DNA of 64,000 nucleotides from Pleurodeles waltl (lineage: Eukaryota; Chordata; Amphibia; Caudata; Salamandridae): assembly GCF_031143425.1 (NCBI RefSeq), contig NC_090448.1, forward strand, positions 329,356,177-329,420,176, read 5' to 3'. Both the position numbers and the translations under genes were made by a program. Every line of letters starts with the position of its first letter. Within the stretch, counting starts at the first letter, position 1. The notes under the pieces were generated by a model. The model ran no database searches. It was given only the letters and a program-made list of their open reading frames with translations, and had not been told where the DNA came from. Positions 11,167 to 22,376 of this stretch are shown piece after piece.

Positions 11167-12210
11167 ATCTCGTTTTCAGAGCTTACAGAACATATCAAGA
11201 ATGCACTTCTGAGTTCAAAGAAGACATTTATTGTTGTTAATTCTTCCCCACCCACAAGTTCGTGAGAGACGAATTATTAGATTTCAAGCACACGTTCAAT
11301 GAAAACAAAATATATTTGCAATGTACACAGCAGGTTATATTTATAATGCAAAGCAAAACAAATACTTCACCGTGTGAGAAACTGTTTACAGCTTCATCTT
11401 TCTGGGGTCTGCAAGTTGATGACTCTGGTCAACTGCGAGAAAGAGATTATCTACCCTCACGGGAGACTGGCAACTGGCGCCAAGTTCCAGTCCGAAGTCA
11501 GGCAGAAAATAATCTAATTCTCTGAAGCCCTGAGACATCCGTTACAAAAGCGTGCCCCCTCCTCTCAGACTCGGGAAAACTACGCAAGCCTTTGGAGACT
11601 GGCCAGATCTCCTAGACTGCTCCTCTTCCCAAGCTTGAACATGAAGGAAAAACACCAAATGTACTCTCTCTTATCAGGTCTAGTCTAGTGTAAGAAGAAA
11701 ACAGCTTGGTTCATCTTGTGGCAAAACACAGCTTGGAAAAATACAGCTTGGATTCTCAACTGCAATGTCTAACTCCACGTTAAAGGCAATAGGCAGCTAA
11801 CCTAAATATCAAATGCAATGTCTAATGTCATGTCAAAGCTAATAGGCAGCTGAGCTGAATACAAAATGTAAGGTCTAATATCATGTCAAAGCCAATAGGC
11901 AGCTGAGCTGAATGCAAAATGCAATGTCTAATATCATGTCAAAGCCAATAGGCAGCTGAGCTGAATACAAAATGCAATGTCTAATATCAAGTCTAAGCCA
12001 ATAGGCAGCTAAACTGAATACAGCATGTCAAAGCCAATAGGCAGAATACAGAATGTAATGGCTAATGCAATGTCAAAGCCAATAGGCGGCTAAACTGAGC
12101 AAAACATATAATGTGCTACTGGTGAACATTGAGCAACTAATATGCGCAGTGGTGAAACACAAAGTCATTGGTCAAACCCAATATTAATAGCATCACAACA
12201 ATACTACTCA
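11167..12210 (-). mobile_element. Insertion E within gypsy integrase (probable solo LTR)
   Basis: About 1.04 kb of non-coding sequence separates the zinc-finger half of integrase (12216 onward) from its core (11160 leftward). It contains a tandem array (11765-12105) and, on the minus strand, an AATAAA near 11230, compatible with an LTR having U3 enhancer repeats. TTCTT occurs at both edges (11162-11166 and 12211-12215) and may be the target duplication, but the ends are not clean TG/CA, so edges are approximate. Confidence 0.5.
11765..12105. repeat. Tandem repeat, about 57 bp, about five units
   Basis: Units share AATGTCTAATATCATGTCAA followed by AGCCAATAGGCAGCTGAGCTG. Copies vary by substitution and one truncated unit. 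The regular spacing and position inside an LTR-like insert resemble U3 enhancer duplications. Confidence 0.75.
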
Positions 12211-12215
12211 TTCTT

Positions 12216-12509
12216 CTCATTGTCATAGTGCCCCCTGGCAATGAGTAAGATGTAGTACTTGTTTATCAAAAAGAAGTGGGACAAACACTTGTAGGTGTTT
12301 TTTCTGTCCTTAACTACCTCCCTGTAGAGCAAACCTTTTTTAACAGCAAAATGTGGTCCTACGATTTCCCCATCAACTGTGATTGCTTGAGCCCAAGCCT
12401 GCACTAAATTGGGATCCTCCCTTTGTGCTGCACAGAAGCTACATAGATGGCCCCACAATTTATCTGCAGAAAGAATGATTGAAACAGGGTTAACAGAATT
12501 CCCTAGCAC
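12216..12509 (-). pseudogene. pol (IN): Gypsy integrase N-terminal (zinc) region
   Basis: The frame reads REDPNLVQAWAQAITVDGE, then GLLYREV and LIARGHYDNEKNE, the upstream arm of a gypsy integrase zinc domain. It stops where insert E begins; the rest of the zinc domain continues beyond the insert at 11160. It follows the protease relic directly. Confidence 0.75.
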
Positions 12510-12589
12510 ATAGATTTAATTGTTTGTGCGCCTTTCAGATTTAGATAGATTCGTTCTCTTACACCAACTACTTCCTCACTAGCGTATGG

Positions 12590-12935
12590 TGTTTCATATA
12601 GGACCTCAGTGCCCATTCCTTCATTCCTAGCCTCCATCACCATTTGATGGAAATTTTAGTGATCTGTCCCAATGATCACCTCTTCCTCTAATGGGGTACT
12701 ACTTCTACCACCATATCAACCACACTATCCTTCCATTGCAGCAATACCTGGGCCACCAGGTACACCTTAATGTCTCCATGAATGCAGTTGATAAAGACTA
12801 GTCTTGGAGTGTTGCCCTCTGGCAGTTTGGCCAGACCTGCGTGACTATAGTATAATGGTACTAGAGTCCAGCAAAGCAATAACAGGATGTCCCTTAAGGG
12901 TAACCTCAATCCAGTGGTCTGACAGGATTTCACTT
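12590..12935 (-). pseudogene. pol (PR): Gypsy aspartic protease relic
   Basis: Minus-strand sequence near 12870-12855 gives ALLDSST, a degraded D-S/T-G active site with Gly replaced. The frame at 12688-12933 continues with AKLPEGNTPRLVFINCIHGD and ends near VDMVVEVVPH, resembling a retropepsin flap and C-terminal strand. The protease would cleave gag-pol in the particle. It lies between the gag zinc knuckle and the integrase, as expected. A stop follows the active site. Confidence 0.6.
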
Positions 12936-13769
12936 CTGTGTAGAGGACTCATCCTTTAGCAAACCCAATTTCCATAGGCGTGGGTGCTGGGGCTTTTTGT
13001 TGACAGTCTCACTACATGACCCAACTCCCAACATTGAAAACATTGAGGTCCTTGTCCTATCTCTTTCCCTGCAGTTTTCAACAGGATAAGTCAACAGCCA
13101 TGGGAGTCGTGACATTTGGGTGTTGCCTTATCCATGCTCTGGTAGAAGAGGGGAGAGCCTGTGAAAGTTGTTCTAAGTACACTTTTTCAACTAATTCTTC
13201 TTTGGGGGAAGTGTTAGGCTGTAACCATTGTCTGCCAAGATCTTGGAAACGGATGAACAGTGCTCTCGGCTTGTCCCTAGAAGACCATTTTTCTTTCCGA
13301 AACGTGACTCTGTAATATTCTACATCACAGCCAAGGCATTCCAGGATAGCCCTTGTTACTTCTTCATATGAAATACTGCCTGAAGGGTTGGCTGCTTAGT
13401 ACGCCAATTGTAATTCCCCAGACGAAAGGGTGGTTATTTATTTGCCTCATCATTCCTGGGGCCAGGTGGCTGTAGATGCCACCGTCTTAAAACGTTTTAA
13501 AAAATAGCCAGGATCCTCACCCGGAGTACTGAGCTAGACACAGTGGGGTGCACTTTAGAATGTACAAGGGCATCTGTGACCTTTAGGATCACTGTGTCTT
13601 GGGCTTGCTGGTTTTCAGAAAAATATGTGGCCTTCCCTTTTATGGCCTTCTGTCCGCTTTCTTTGTCCTGTTGGGACAACAGAGCTTGCTGCTCCATCAC
13701 TAGTTGGAGATGTTGCTGCCCTCCAGCCATCTGTCTCACCATATCCTCAATAGTGGTCTGCTGTGACAT
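12936..13769 (-). pseudogene. gag: Gypsy gag relic
   Basis: The frame from the ATG at 13769 begins MSQQTTIEDMVRQM with a Gln-rich helix (QQHLQLVMEQQALLSQQ), followed by decayed capsid sequence with frameshifts. Near 13000-13060 a translated segment with Cys residues and DCQQKAPAPTPMEIGF looks like the end of a zinc knuckle. Gag builds the cytoplasmic particle. It starts about 35 bases after the 5' LTR, right after the primer-binding site. Confidence 0.65.
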
Positions 13770-13784
13770 GTTCAAGGCTGCCAG

Positions 13785-13802
13785 ATCCCACTTCTCACAC
13801 CA
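13785..13802 (-). other. Primer-binding site of the gypsy element
   Basis: Minus-strand TGGTGTGAGAAGTGGGAT begins one base inside the 5' LTR edge. A TGG start at this spot is the signature of a site complementary to a tRNA 3' end. The tRNA species was not determined. Confidence 0.6.
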
Positions 13803-13803
13803 A

Positions 13804-14596
13804 TGTAAGAAAGCAGTGACGCTAATTGGACATCACACTGGATACAAGGGAAGATTATGTTTTTATTTTCTCAGTATCAATTGTCCACGCCAAGAAGAAC
13901 ATCTTTGTTTCTTTCTTCAGATAACTCCACTAAGGGTTTGGAGATCTTCTTCTCTCCTGCGTTTCTTGGCAGTGACCCCCGAAAGAATAACAATGGAGTC
14001 TGAGAGATCAATTCTCGTCCCTCTGTGTTAATCCATCACCAACACCCTTGTGTTTCCCTCTGTGTTTCTTGTGAGTAGCTGTGCTCTTGTGTGCTCCCTC
14101 CCTCTAACAGACCCTGACACCTGTGATAGGGAAAGGACTCTCCAGACCTCCTACTCGGTTCACTTTACCACCCTTGTAAGCATGCAAAAATGGGTGACCC
14201 CTACACTTGCCTTAAGCCGCGACCCAGTGGTCAAGTTGCAGAATTCAAGTCCCATGGCTGCGCATCTAGTCATAGAACAGGGTTTCTGCTAGGCCTGGCT
14301 GTTCGCCTCATAACTGGCTATCGGCAGTGTCTGCCTCCAGCTCCTTGTTCTCTGCCTTCTCTGATTCCCTACCTCTGGTGGTTCTGTTGGTCTCGTCCTC
14401 CCTCTCCAGCTCCAATATTCTCCGTTCCTCCTGTTTGTTTTCTGAACGTTCACGCAGAAACAGCTGTTCTGTCTGAACTTCAGGTGTCTCACTCCTCCCC
14501 CTGAATCCTGATTCACTGAATATACCTGCAGACTGGTGCGCTGATTGTCTGTTCTGATAGACTTCCTATAGTCGGCATGTTGGAATCCCTATCACA
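13804..14596 (-). repeat. 5' LTR of the gypsy element
   Basis: 793 bp, TGTAAGAAAGCA to ATCACA in plus orientation, matching 5209-6029 over the full length. The minus-strand AATAAA lies near plus 13858-13867. The neighbouring GTGAC at 14597-14601 is the target duplication. Confidence 0.88.
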
Positions 14597-14601
14597 GTGA
14601 C
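14597..14601. repeat. Target-site duplication GTGAC (right)
   Basis: Matches 5204-5208 exactly. Confidence 0.85.
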
Positions 14602-14873
14602 AAAGTACCAAATGGCCACTGCAGCCTGGAAAAGCAGTTTTAAAGCTGCTCGTTCAACATTGCCATTAAAACCAATGGCAAAGTACCCCTTCCAATAACA
14701 ATATATGGAAGTCTCCCCAAAGAAAGGCCTCGAGGACCCTACGGCAGGGAGCTGTATAATTATTAGGTAAGACATGTACTTTCAATGTGTTTTAACAGCA
14801 AAACTGCCAAATTATTGTTTCGCTGTGGAAGAGTTAGTAGCATTAATCCTTAAGTATACTGTTTTGATGTAAG

Positions 14874-14919
14874 ACCCCACACTACCACCGCCTAATTGGT
14901 AGTGTGGTGTCTTACATCG
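14874..14919. repeat. Hairpin inside LTR-like element D
   Basis: ACCCCACACTACCA and TGGTAGTGTGGTGT form inverted arms around CCGCCTAAT, with TGTAAGA/TCTTACA extending the stem. No function is assigned. Confidence 0.7.
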
Positions 14920-15838
14920 GAACAGTGTACTTAGGTATTAATACCCTATACTGTAGTGGGAGGGTGTACACTGAACCGGATTTAAACCTCCCTCTTCCCT
15001 TTTGTGTATCTCAAAATGTTAGTAGCCTCAGGGTAACATTTAAAAAGTTGCCATTCTGTTCCACAGTTTGTCCAGTGGCCTTGCACAGTTGCCAGCAACC
15101 AGACAGCCTCTTGCCCTCCTGGGGAGTAGTCTGAACAACCCCCAGGCCCAGGAACAATAGAAGCCTGCTACAGGGAGAGGTGTTACATCCCCCTTGGAGG
15201 AAGCCACTCAGAGTGTTGGCCCAGAAGGCGAGCTTCAAGCTCGAAGCCCCCTTTTTGGGGGCTGATGGTGATCACACTCCTGAAGGGTTGCCCCTTTGTT
15301 CTGGTAAGCTGGTGGTGGGAACAGAGATGGAAACTAGTGGCCAAACCAGTTTTCCTGTGGGCATGTAGCCCTCGGGTAGCTGCACCACTAGGGGTGGGTT
15401 ACCAAGAACCATAAAATCCAAGAACAGGTTCAGACATCTTGAGAGTGGTCAGAACAGTGCACTTTGGGATTACTAGATGCCACACATAGCCAGAAGTTGT
15501 CAGAGGACAGGAGATACCCTGGTAGCCCATTGGCTGATAACAGCATCATCATTGTCATCATTCCCCTAGGGCACATTAAGGCACCTTAACCTCAGATCAC
15601 ATTGGAACTGGAGAAAGCACTGAAGAAGTACTGTCCTGCTAACCCATGTATCTTGCAAGAGAGGCTGCACCTGTCACATTTTTGGCTACCAAAAAGAGGA
15701 CTGTGTCTGTGGTGCCGACTTGTGGAAAACTTGATCCTGAGCCCCAACCAAAAGAATTGGCTCCAAGGATCACTCTTTTTAATATGATTACTTATTTCTG
15801 ACCTTAGCCCATTTTCTTTAAAGCAGACACAGAGCCCC

Positions 15839-15843
15839 TGATA
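15839..15843. repeat. Target-site duplication TGATA (right)
   Basis: Matches 4938-4942. The gag-like reading frame to its right continues in frame with that at 4942 when the duplication is counted once. Confidence 0.65.
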
Positions 15844-17000
15844 GCATCTTTCTCTGGATTTTTGACTCTGCTATATCTCTTAAACACCTGCATCAATCTT
15901 TCATAGTACGAATGTACTACTTATTTTTATTCCTTTGTCATTCTCAATATTGTTTCCCAATTAATATCCCTTTTCGGAATTTGTTTTTTCAAGTACTCAG
16001 TCACTGCTTGTATTTCTCTGCTACTTCTGCAGCTTGTGCATTATTGGGATCAAGTCTAGCTGGTTCCTACATTGACTATCCAACAGTCACCTTACACTCT
16101 AACACCAAATCTCCAGGAATGATAATCTCCATGTATTCAAATCAGTCCACAACATCAGAGAAAAGTGTATCAGCTTATGGAATTTGTCATACCACCTTGC
16201 TGGATCTTCTCTCAATTTTGGAAAATTATGCATAAACCATGGAGCTATGCCCACGTCCAAGGAACATGCACCACATTCCTTCAATGTACCTCTCTTAAAG
16301 GAAAGTCAACAACGAGACTTGTTCCTGCTTCTGAATCACTTGCTAAATTTCCTGCCCCTTTTTCCTCACTGCTCTTCGTTTTCCTCTTATTCACTGTTCC
16401 TTTTCGCTGTTTGTATCCATATTTCTTCAGATCTTCCCAATCTCATGTTTTCTCATCAAATCTTTAATAAGAGCCCTCAACATAATGAGCCCCATCTCTT
16501 TAGTTTCATGTGTTAAATCTGTTTCATAAATTAATTTGATATATTTCATTTTACTGATGTCAACCTCTAATTTCTCAACCAATTATTCCAATATGCCATG
16601 AGCTTCAGTAGCACATCTCTGCTTCTTTAATCAAATATCTCATTTTATCAGCATTGTAGGTCTATTATCTGTTCAGATCCACATGTCCTGGCAATATTTC
16701 TCCAAATTCTATTTTTAAAATTCCAACACAAAGGAAATCTAAATTCTTAATGAAGGTACTGTATATTTATTCTATTCAGGAATCCAGACACACACATGAA
16801 ATACTTGACCCATTCCATCATTTTATATCCTGGCGTGTCCTCAACCTCTGTTCTTCTTTAAGTATTCCCTCTTTCTTAGGTTTTTTAAATACTCCACCCA
16901 TGTTTTTTGCCAAACAAGCCCAAATCATCCAAGTAAGACAAACAAAATCTAAATTTCTTAAATCAAGTTCAACCTACAACAGCATAACTTTGTCAAAAGA
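15844..17000 (-). pseudogene. gag: ERV-like gag, main body
   Basis: Minus-strand translation, with stops, runs through an N-terminal part (VEKLEVDISKMKYIK, LIMLRALIKDLMRKHEIGK, near 16590-16430), a Lys-rich linker (YGYKQRKGTVNKRKTKSSEE, near 16400) and the capsid start (FPLREVH, near 16300). Then comes FPKLREDPARWYDKFHKLIH (16240-16160). The PLREV and REDP..W elements are typical of retroviral capsid N-terminal domains. It ends at the TGATA duplication and continues at 4942. Gag would assemble the particle shell. Many stops; non-functional. Confidence 0.7.
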
Positions 17001-17029
17001 CAACCAATCAGGGCACAACAAGTGGTGAA

Positions 17030-20000
17030 GTCACGTCAATCCCAGTGCAGCTTTTTAGTTCAGCAACCAATCACAACTTAATTTCTTTGTGAAGAGGGAA
17101 ACAATTTCAGAACCACATGAAATCACATGAAATCAATAAACTTTTGTTGGTTTGCCCTAGAAAGTAACTAAGTCAGTTCCTTTAATTAAGACGACTTCAA
17201 TAACAAACGATAAGTTTCGATTTCCAGCAGTAAGAGAAAGAACCACAATGATCTAGTAAAGCACTCGCTTGCCAATTTCTAACCAGCACAAATCCACATC
17301 TGAGTTATAGTACTTCAACCCAGTGCACTCATGGTATGCACAGTAACTCAAGTTAGACTCTCAAATCTGTAAAGAAAAATTAATTAGTTCAGAATCCCTA
17401 CGGATTTGTAAGCAGCACCTCGCTCTACGCACCACATACAGACAAATATTCTATATCTCGAGCTCTTGGATTTTAAACAAAAAACGTTAATCAACTCAAT
17501 TCTGTTTAAATCACAAATAACTTCAATGGGTTTCCAAATATGAATACTACAGCAACAGCAATCAACGCATCAATTGAACCCACAATCACCTTCATCTATC
17601 CAAACAGCGCACCACAGAAGCAACAATCATTCACAAACTCAGTTTCTCCTCATTCATACTTGCACTCCTAGTTCATTCAGGGCCGCACAATAGCACAGCT
17701 TGTCACTGCTAGCTCGTCAGAGCCTTCATAAGTAAACTTACAAGGGGACGTGTTTAGGCTGATAAACCTTTGGCCACGTTTGGAGGCTTCCCAGCACAAA
17801 GGATTTTCTTGGCATAATCAATCAACAGTTCAATATAGTAAATCGATAGAAGCAGTCTCTAATCAATAAACAATCAATAAGAGTCAGTGATCGAACACAC
17901 CATGACCTTTCAGTCATAAATAATCACACTAGTTTAATTAAGCGTTAAGATATTTATTACCCTAATTAGTTACAATCTAATATCAAGCTTATTAGTCTCA
18001 AAAGCAATAAGCACATCAACACTATTATCTCTTGGCAACTAGAACAAAACTTAATCAGTGCATAGATTATGATCATTTAGAATCAAGCACATCATTACTA
18101 CGAATGAACTTTAGCAGAGTCTCATTAATACATGATTCAACAAAGCAAGAATTCAGTCATTTGTCTATTTGCATCAGATGTTAGTGGACAACCTAACTAA
18201 CCTCGAATTAGCATTAGCATGTTGGGCTTCATGCAAAAACATTTAGGAAAAACATCTAAACTAAGGCCTATATCAAAATCAGCAGTTGGTACCTAGAAAG
18301 AAAAGGCAAACAGACAAATTTACAATTTGCATCAGATAGTTACCAGTCCAACGGTTCAGCAAACAGTGTCAGTCTTCGTCCTCAGGACATCAGTCAATTC
18401 ACCATCAGCAAAGATAAGACGGGGCAAAGTTGCAATATAGCATGGTTAAAGAATAGGGTCTTCCCTCATAAGGAGGAGAAGTCAGGATCAGGCAAGGACT
18501 GGTAGAGGATGGTTCAATATCAGGAAGAATAAGCAGCAAAGTCTCTAAGAGTGACAAAGGATGGCAGAAAGGAACCGTAATGGCATGACATGGAAGAAAG
18601 ATGGACTAGAGTGCGCGCTCTCTCCTCGGGTCACGCGATTAAGTTAAAACTGTCTAACAAGCCCTTAATTTCCCATTGGATAATATTTGGTGCATCGTTT
18701 TCTCTGTCTAATAGTCCAGTTTACACTTCATCAGAATTTTCCACAACCCACAGTTCTCATGTCGCTGTTTGGACCAAGTTACACTTTACGCTCCAGTCAG
18801 TGTCCCTATTGTTTTCTCCTACTCCAGGTAGCCTTGCACCTGTTACGAATTACATTGTTGCCTTCAGCAGGAATGTCTCCTTGAGCAAGTCGGGTCTCAT
18901 GAGAAAGAATTTACTACAGCTACACACATAACTTCTGGAAAAGTACAGCTTCGTGTCCTTCAGGAAAACAGTACATTGCACATTAGAGAATGCAATTTAA
19001 TACGAGACCAGGCAGCTAGGCCAAGACCCTCGCTAAGCTGAGGCCATTAAACTTCAATAAGCAAACTCTTAATACATAATTCTAATTATGATATACTAAT
19101 ATAAATTCAAAACATTAGTACATAATAATTCAGCATTAATAACACTCATTAGTCTTCGTATACATTGGTAGCCACTCCCCGTGCGCACATTTTAAACCTG
19201 TGCATTAATTTCTACGTTAACACATTTTCTATGCAACTTCATCACACAATATATTGAAAGCTTTTGATGTTATTATCCGTTGTTTTTTTAAGACACACTC
19301 CAACATCATTCTGCATGAGGATTCAGCATGGAAGGTTGCCAGCTCTCCAAAAACGTCTTTCTCCTTCGATCGAAGCAAAAATTATTCGAAAGCTACAAAA
19401 TCTAAACAGGGGACCCCTTAAAAAGGAGGAGCCCTAACACTAACCATCTTACCAGCAGCAGCACTTATGCACCATGAACGCACACAAATGGAATAATGAA
19501 AATAATAAGCCCCAAACAAAATGATCCCAATGAGCCCCAAAACAATAAAACCCAAGAGCTATTTTGAACAATTCATATATTCTATTACTAAATTCTGCAA
19601 TTCATCATGGTATGATCATTGTAAGGATTGTATTTACCAACCCGAAGCAGCAACATAATATTTTAAATCTTTAATCCTAACCCATTTCTTACAGTATGAG
19701 AAACCTACTTTCTCAGATACTGCACTCTGGAAATGATCGGCAAAAAATAAAACATTTCTCAAACAAAGGCTCATAGCATCAACACGTCTTCAACAGAACT
19801 TCCAGTGGAAGTCCTTGAATATGACACTTTGCGTACACAAGCTTTATTCATAAGACATACTTCTAACACAATAGTATCATAATCATTTTGAATCATTGAT
19901 GTTATTCACTTAATGCTGCGCAGAAACTAGGGGAGATCGTTTGCAGGAGGACACTGATTGGGAGGGGGAATGAGCAGGAGCAAAATGAACAGAGCACCCA

Positions 20001-20985
20001 AACTGCATCCATATTAAAACAAATGCCCTCTCCTGTGAATTTACTTACTCAGAAAACTAGTTTCAAGTGCAACATCATTAATTCACTGGTTACAACTCTA
20101 TGCATCATTTCATTTCTCAAATTTCAGAAATATTTTTCACCTGACATTACACATTTGCTCATTTTTAACAAAGCTACTACACTGTGTGCGCAAAGACAAA
20201 GGTCAAATGGCAGTTTAGTCTTTTGACTGATACTTATTCTTTTAAAATGCAGACTGGTGTTTACTTTTCTTTATCTTACTACAAAGTGACCCATGTGACA
20301 ATCTTTCTGGTGTGAAAGGAAAGGCTGAAGAATGTCCTTTTCTTCTGACTTGTCACAATACCTATAAGTGAACTGTATAAGTATTTCAAAATAAATAGTT
20401 AGGAAAACGCGAGTGATGCACACTTTTGGCAGTACAGAAGTTTGTTGGAAGCAAAGATTTTAATACAATCAAAAAAAATCGAGAGACTTAACTTGGTGAT
20501 GACAAATATTCACTGAACCCCATCCCACACATGTTTGTGTGATGTATAGTGTTAGCAATGCAACTGTTTCTCTGTGCAAATCTAGTGGTCATTTCAATGG
20601 AAAATATTTTGTAATTATATGACTGTGTGCTCCCACACCATGCTTTAGTAACATATTTAGGACAATGGTCCCCTTAGTACAACACCAGCTACATATTACA
20701 CCCTTACTACTCTCCTGTTGAATGACGTGGCTTGTTTGTGAAACTTCTTCTTTGTGTTGTGTATGGATTTTTCGCAATCCTTATGAGTTGAGTGATGTTC
20801 TATTGATGGCGGTACCCACAATCTCAGAAATTGTTCCAGCAGCACTGCTTACTAGGTACAGCGGAGCTATTGCAGTACTGGTTGCCATGTTCGGAGCTTG
20901 CTGTTAGCCCCCTCTGTTTCCATCAGCTGTGGGAGACAGATTCCAAGTAGCCGGATCCCCTGAAGCACCTGTGCGAGTACCGCGA
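17030..20985. other. AT-rich stretch without recognisable genes
   Basis: About 4 kb of AT-rich DNA upstream (minus sense) of the ERV-like gag. A 5' LTR would be expected here but I could not match any part to the 3' side. Frames such as 18590-18931 have no motif. No clear tandem repeats or terminal inverted repeats stand out. Confidence 0.4.
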
Positions 20986-20988
20986 AGG

Positions 20989-21366
20989 CCTCATTGAACA
21001 CTCATTAGAACATTGGAATGCTGGGTGCTCCATTGAAAACAATGGAGTGCTGCGGGCTTTTACTGGCCGGTAAAAGCCTGCAGCGCCAACATTCCAATGT
21101 TCGCTTTGTTCACAGCAACAGCTGTGAACAAAGCCTCACGGAGCCCGAGGGGATTTAAATCCCCTCGGGCTCCGTGAATTTTTTATATTTTTTATAGAAC
21201 ATTCTGCCCTGTGTGGCAGAATGTTCTAATAGCCTTAGAACCCGCCGTAGCGGGCTCTACCGGCTATTAAAGTCCCTCTCCCTTCGGCTCGGGCATTTAA
21301 CGCGGGGAGCGGGCCTTTAATAGCCGGTAGAGCCCGCTACGGCGGGTTCTAAGGCTATATTGAATG
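20989..21366. mobile_element. Foldback-type element made of serial hairpins
   Basis: Five stem-loops lie end to end: 21008-21020 with 21090-21102 (itself enclosing smaller hairpins at 21029-21047 and near 21056-21077); 21103-21116 with 21121-21134; a perfect 42-bp palindrome at 21136-21177; 21196-21208 with 21215-21227; and about 21229-21270 with 21318-21358. The outer ends (CATTGAACACTCATTAGAA and the complement of TTCTAAGGCTATATTGAATG) are roughly inverted repeats. It has no coding capacity. It looks like a non-autonomous foldback or MITE composite; no target duplication was recognised. Confidence 0.65.
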
Positions 21367-22373
21367 GCTGAGCAGTGTGCATGCTCACTTTTGTAAATGC
21401 AGAGTGCATCATTCAGCCCTGGCTGGCTGCCGCCAGCAGAGGTGAAAGAATAAATTGAACGCATGCGCTATGTAGCTTGGGAAGACGAGAGGGTCTGCCT
21501 GAGGAGTGGAGGGCAGAAAATGGCAGCTAGTAAAAGAACAAAGACTTACTTAGGACGGAGTGCGGGAACTGGGAAAATTAATTATTTGGCTTTGTTTCAT
21601 TTTACGCTTGAAAAATGACAGGCACAGATAACTTTGGAACAATTTCTCGGCATCACTATAGCACAATTCTTACGTAATAAAACTTAAAGCAGGAGTAGTT
21701 ATGCTTCTGAGACTCATGGAAACTAGCCTTAATCACAGATAACAAAAAAGTGATTCTCAAACCAAGATACTGAATGAGGATGAAGTTGAGTAACTGTTAT
21801 ACACAGTACTCTAGTGAAGGTGAGTGAGCCAACAAATGAACAAGAAGAACTAAGACAAGGGTCTCTCTTGGCTCTAAGAGCCCGGGCACAAGCTGAGACA
21901 CTGCAACATTTAGCATGGAAATCGTGAAACAAATATTATGTAGAAATATGATAAAATCTCTTCAAAATTCCAAAAAGTATATTTTTAACAAGCATATCAC
22001 CTTTGGATATCAGATCGTATTGCTGCTCTGATAAGCATTTATTAAAAGCCATGATAGCTTTTAAACATGAACTTTGAAACATTCATGCCCTCAACTCGCA
22101 CACCGACTACAATGCCATTAGTGAACTAAGAGGCAGGTCAGTTGTTTTGTCCACTTTGAGCTATATTTTTATTTTACACAGACCAATAGTATAGTCCATT
22201 AAGTCAAACACGAGAGATTTTTGTACAGCACACATCCTTGCATATCCTGTGTTTTCTCATGGGCAATACTGAAAAAAACTGCAAAGCACAATAATCTAAA
22301 TAATTGCTGAAGTTCACCCAATTTGGTCAAGTGTCCAAGTCAAGTTGAAACCCTAATGTTTTTGTTTTCACAT
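21367..22373. other. Unassigned AT-rich stretch
   Basis: No coding motif, tandem array or terminal repeat recognised between the hairpin cluster and the MITE at 22377. Confidence 0.4.
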
Positions 22374-22376
22374 TAT

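Larger units (their letters stand above)
5209..14596 (-). mobile_element. Complete but decayed Ty3/gypsy element, Gmr1-like domain order
   Basis: A full-length LTR retrotransposon on the minus strand, bounded by GTGAC duplications. Order in transcription sense: 5' LTR (13804-14596), primer-binding site, gag, protease, integrase, RT, RNase H, polypurine tract, 3' LTR (5209-6029). Integrase precedes RT, the reverse of ordinary gypsy elements and the feature that defines the Gmr1 group of deuterostome gypsy elements. About 3.7 kb of its length is secondary insertion (6991-9611 and about 11167-12210). Domain motifs are gypsy-type, but both RT catalytic positions and one integrase Asp are changed and stops are frequent, so the copy is dead. 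Confidence 0.85.
4943..15838 (+). mobile_element. LTR-like element D (host of the gypsy insertion)
   Basis: A non-coding element of about 1.5 kb (4943-5208 plus 14602-15838), interrupted by the gypsy element. Its start, TGTAGGGAATATGCCTC, resembles the start of the element at 6991 (TGTAAGGAAATGCCTCC), and the following CACCCCC and CAGTGCCAGTG blocks recur there too. It lies inside retrovirus-like gag, flanked by TGATA. The right end (CAGAGCCCC) lacks the expected ACA terminus but resembles a penultimate block of the 6991-9611 copy, so the terminal bases may be lost. Most likely a solo LTR; an internally deleted non-autonomous element is the alternative. Confidence 0.6.
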
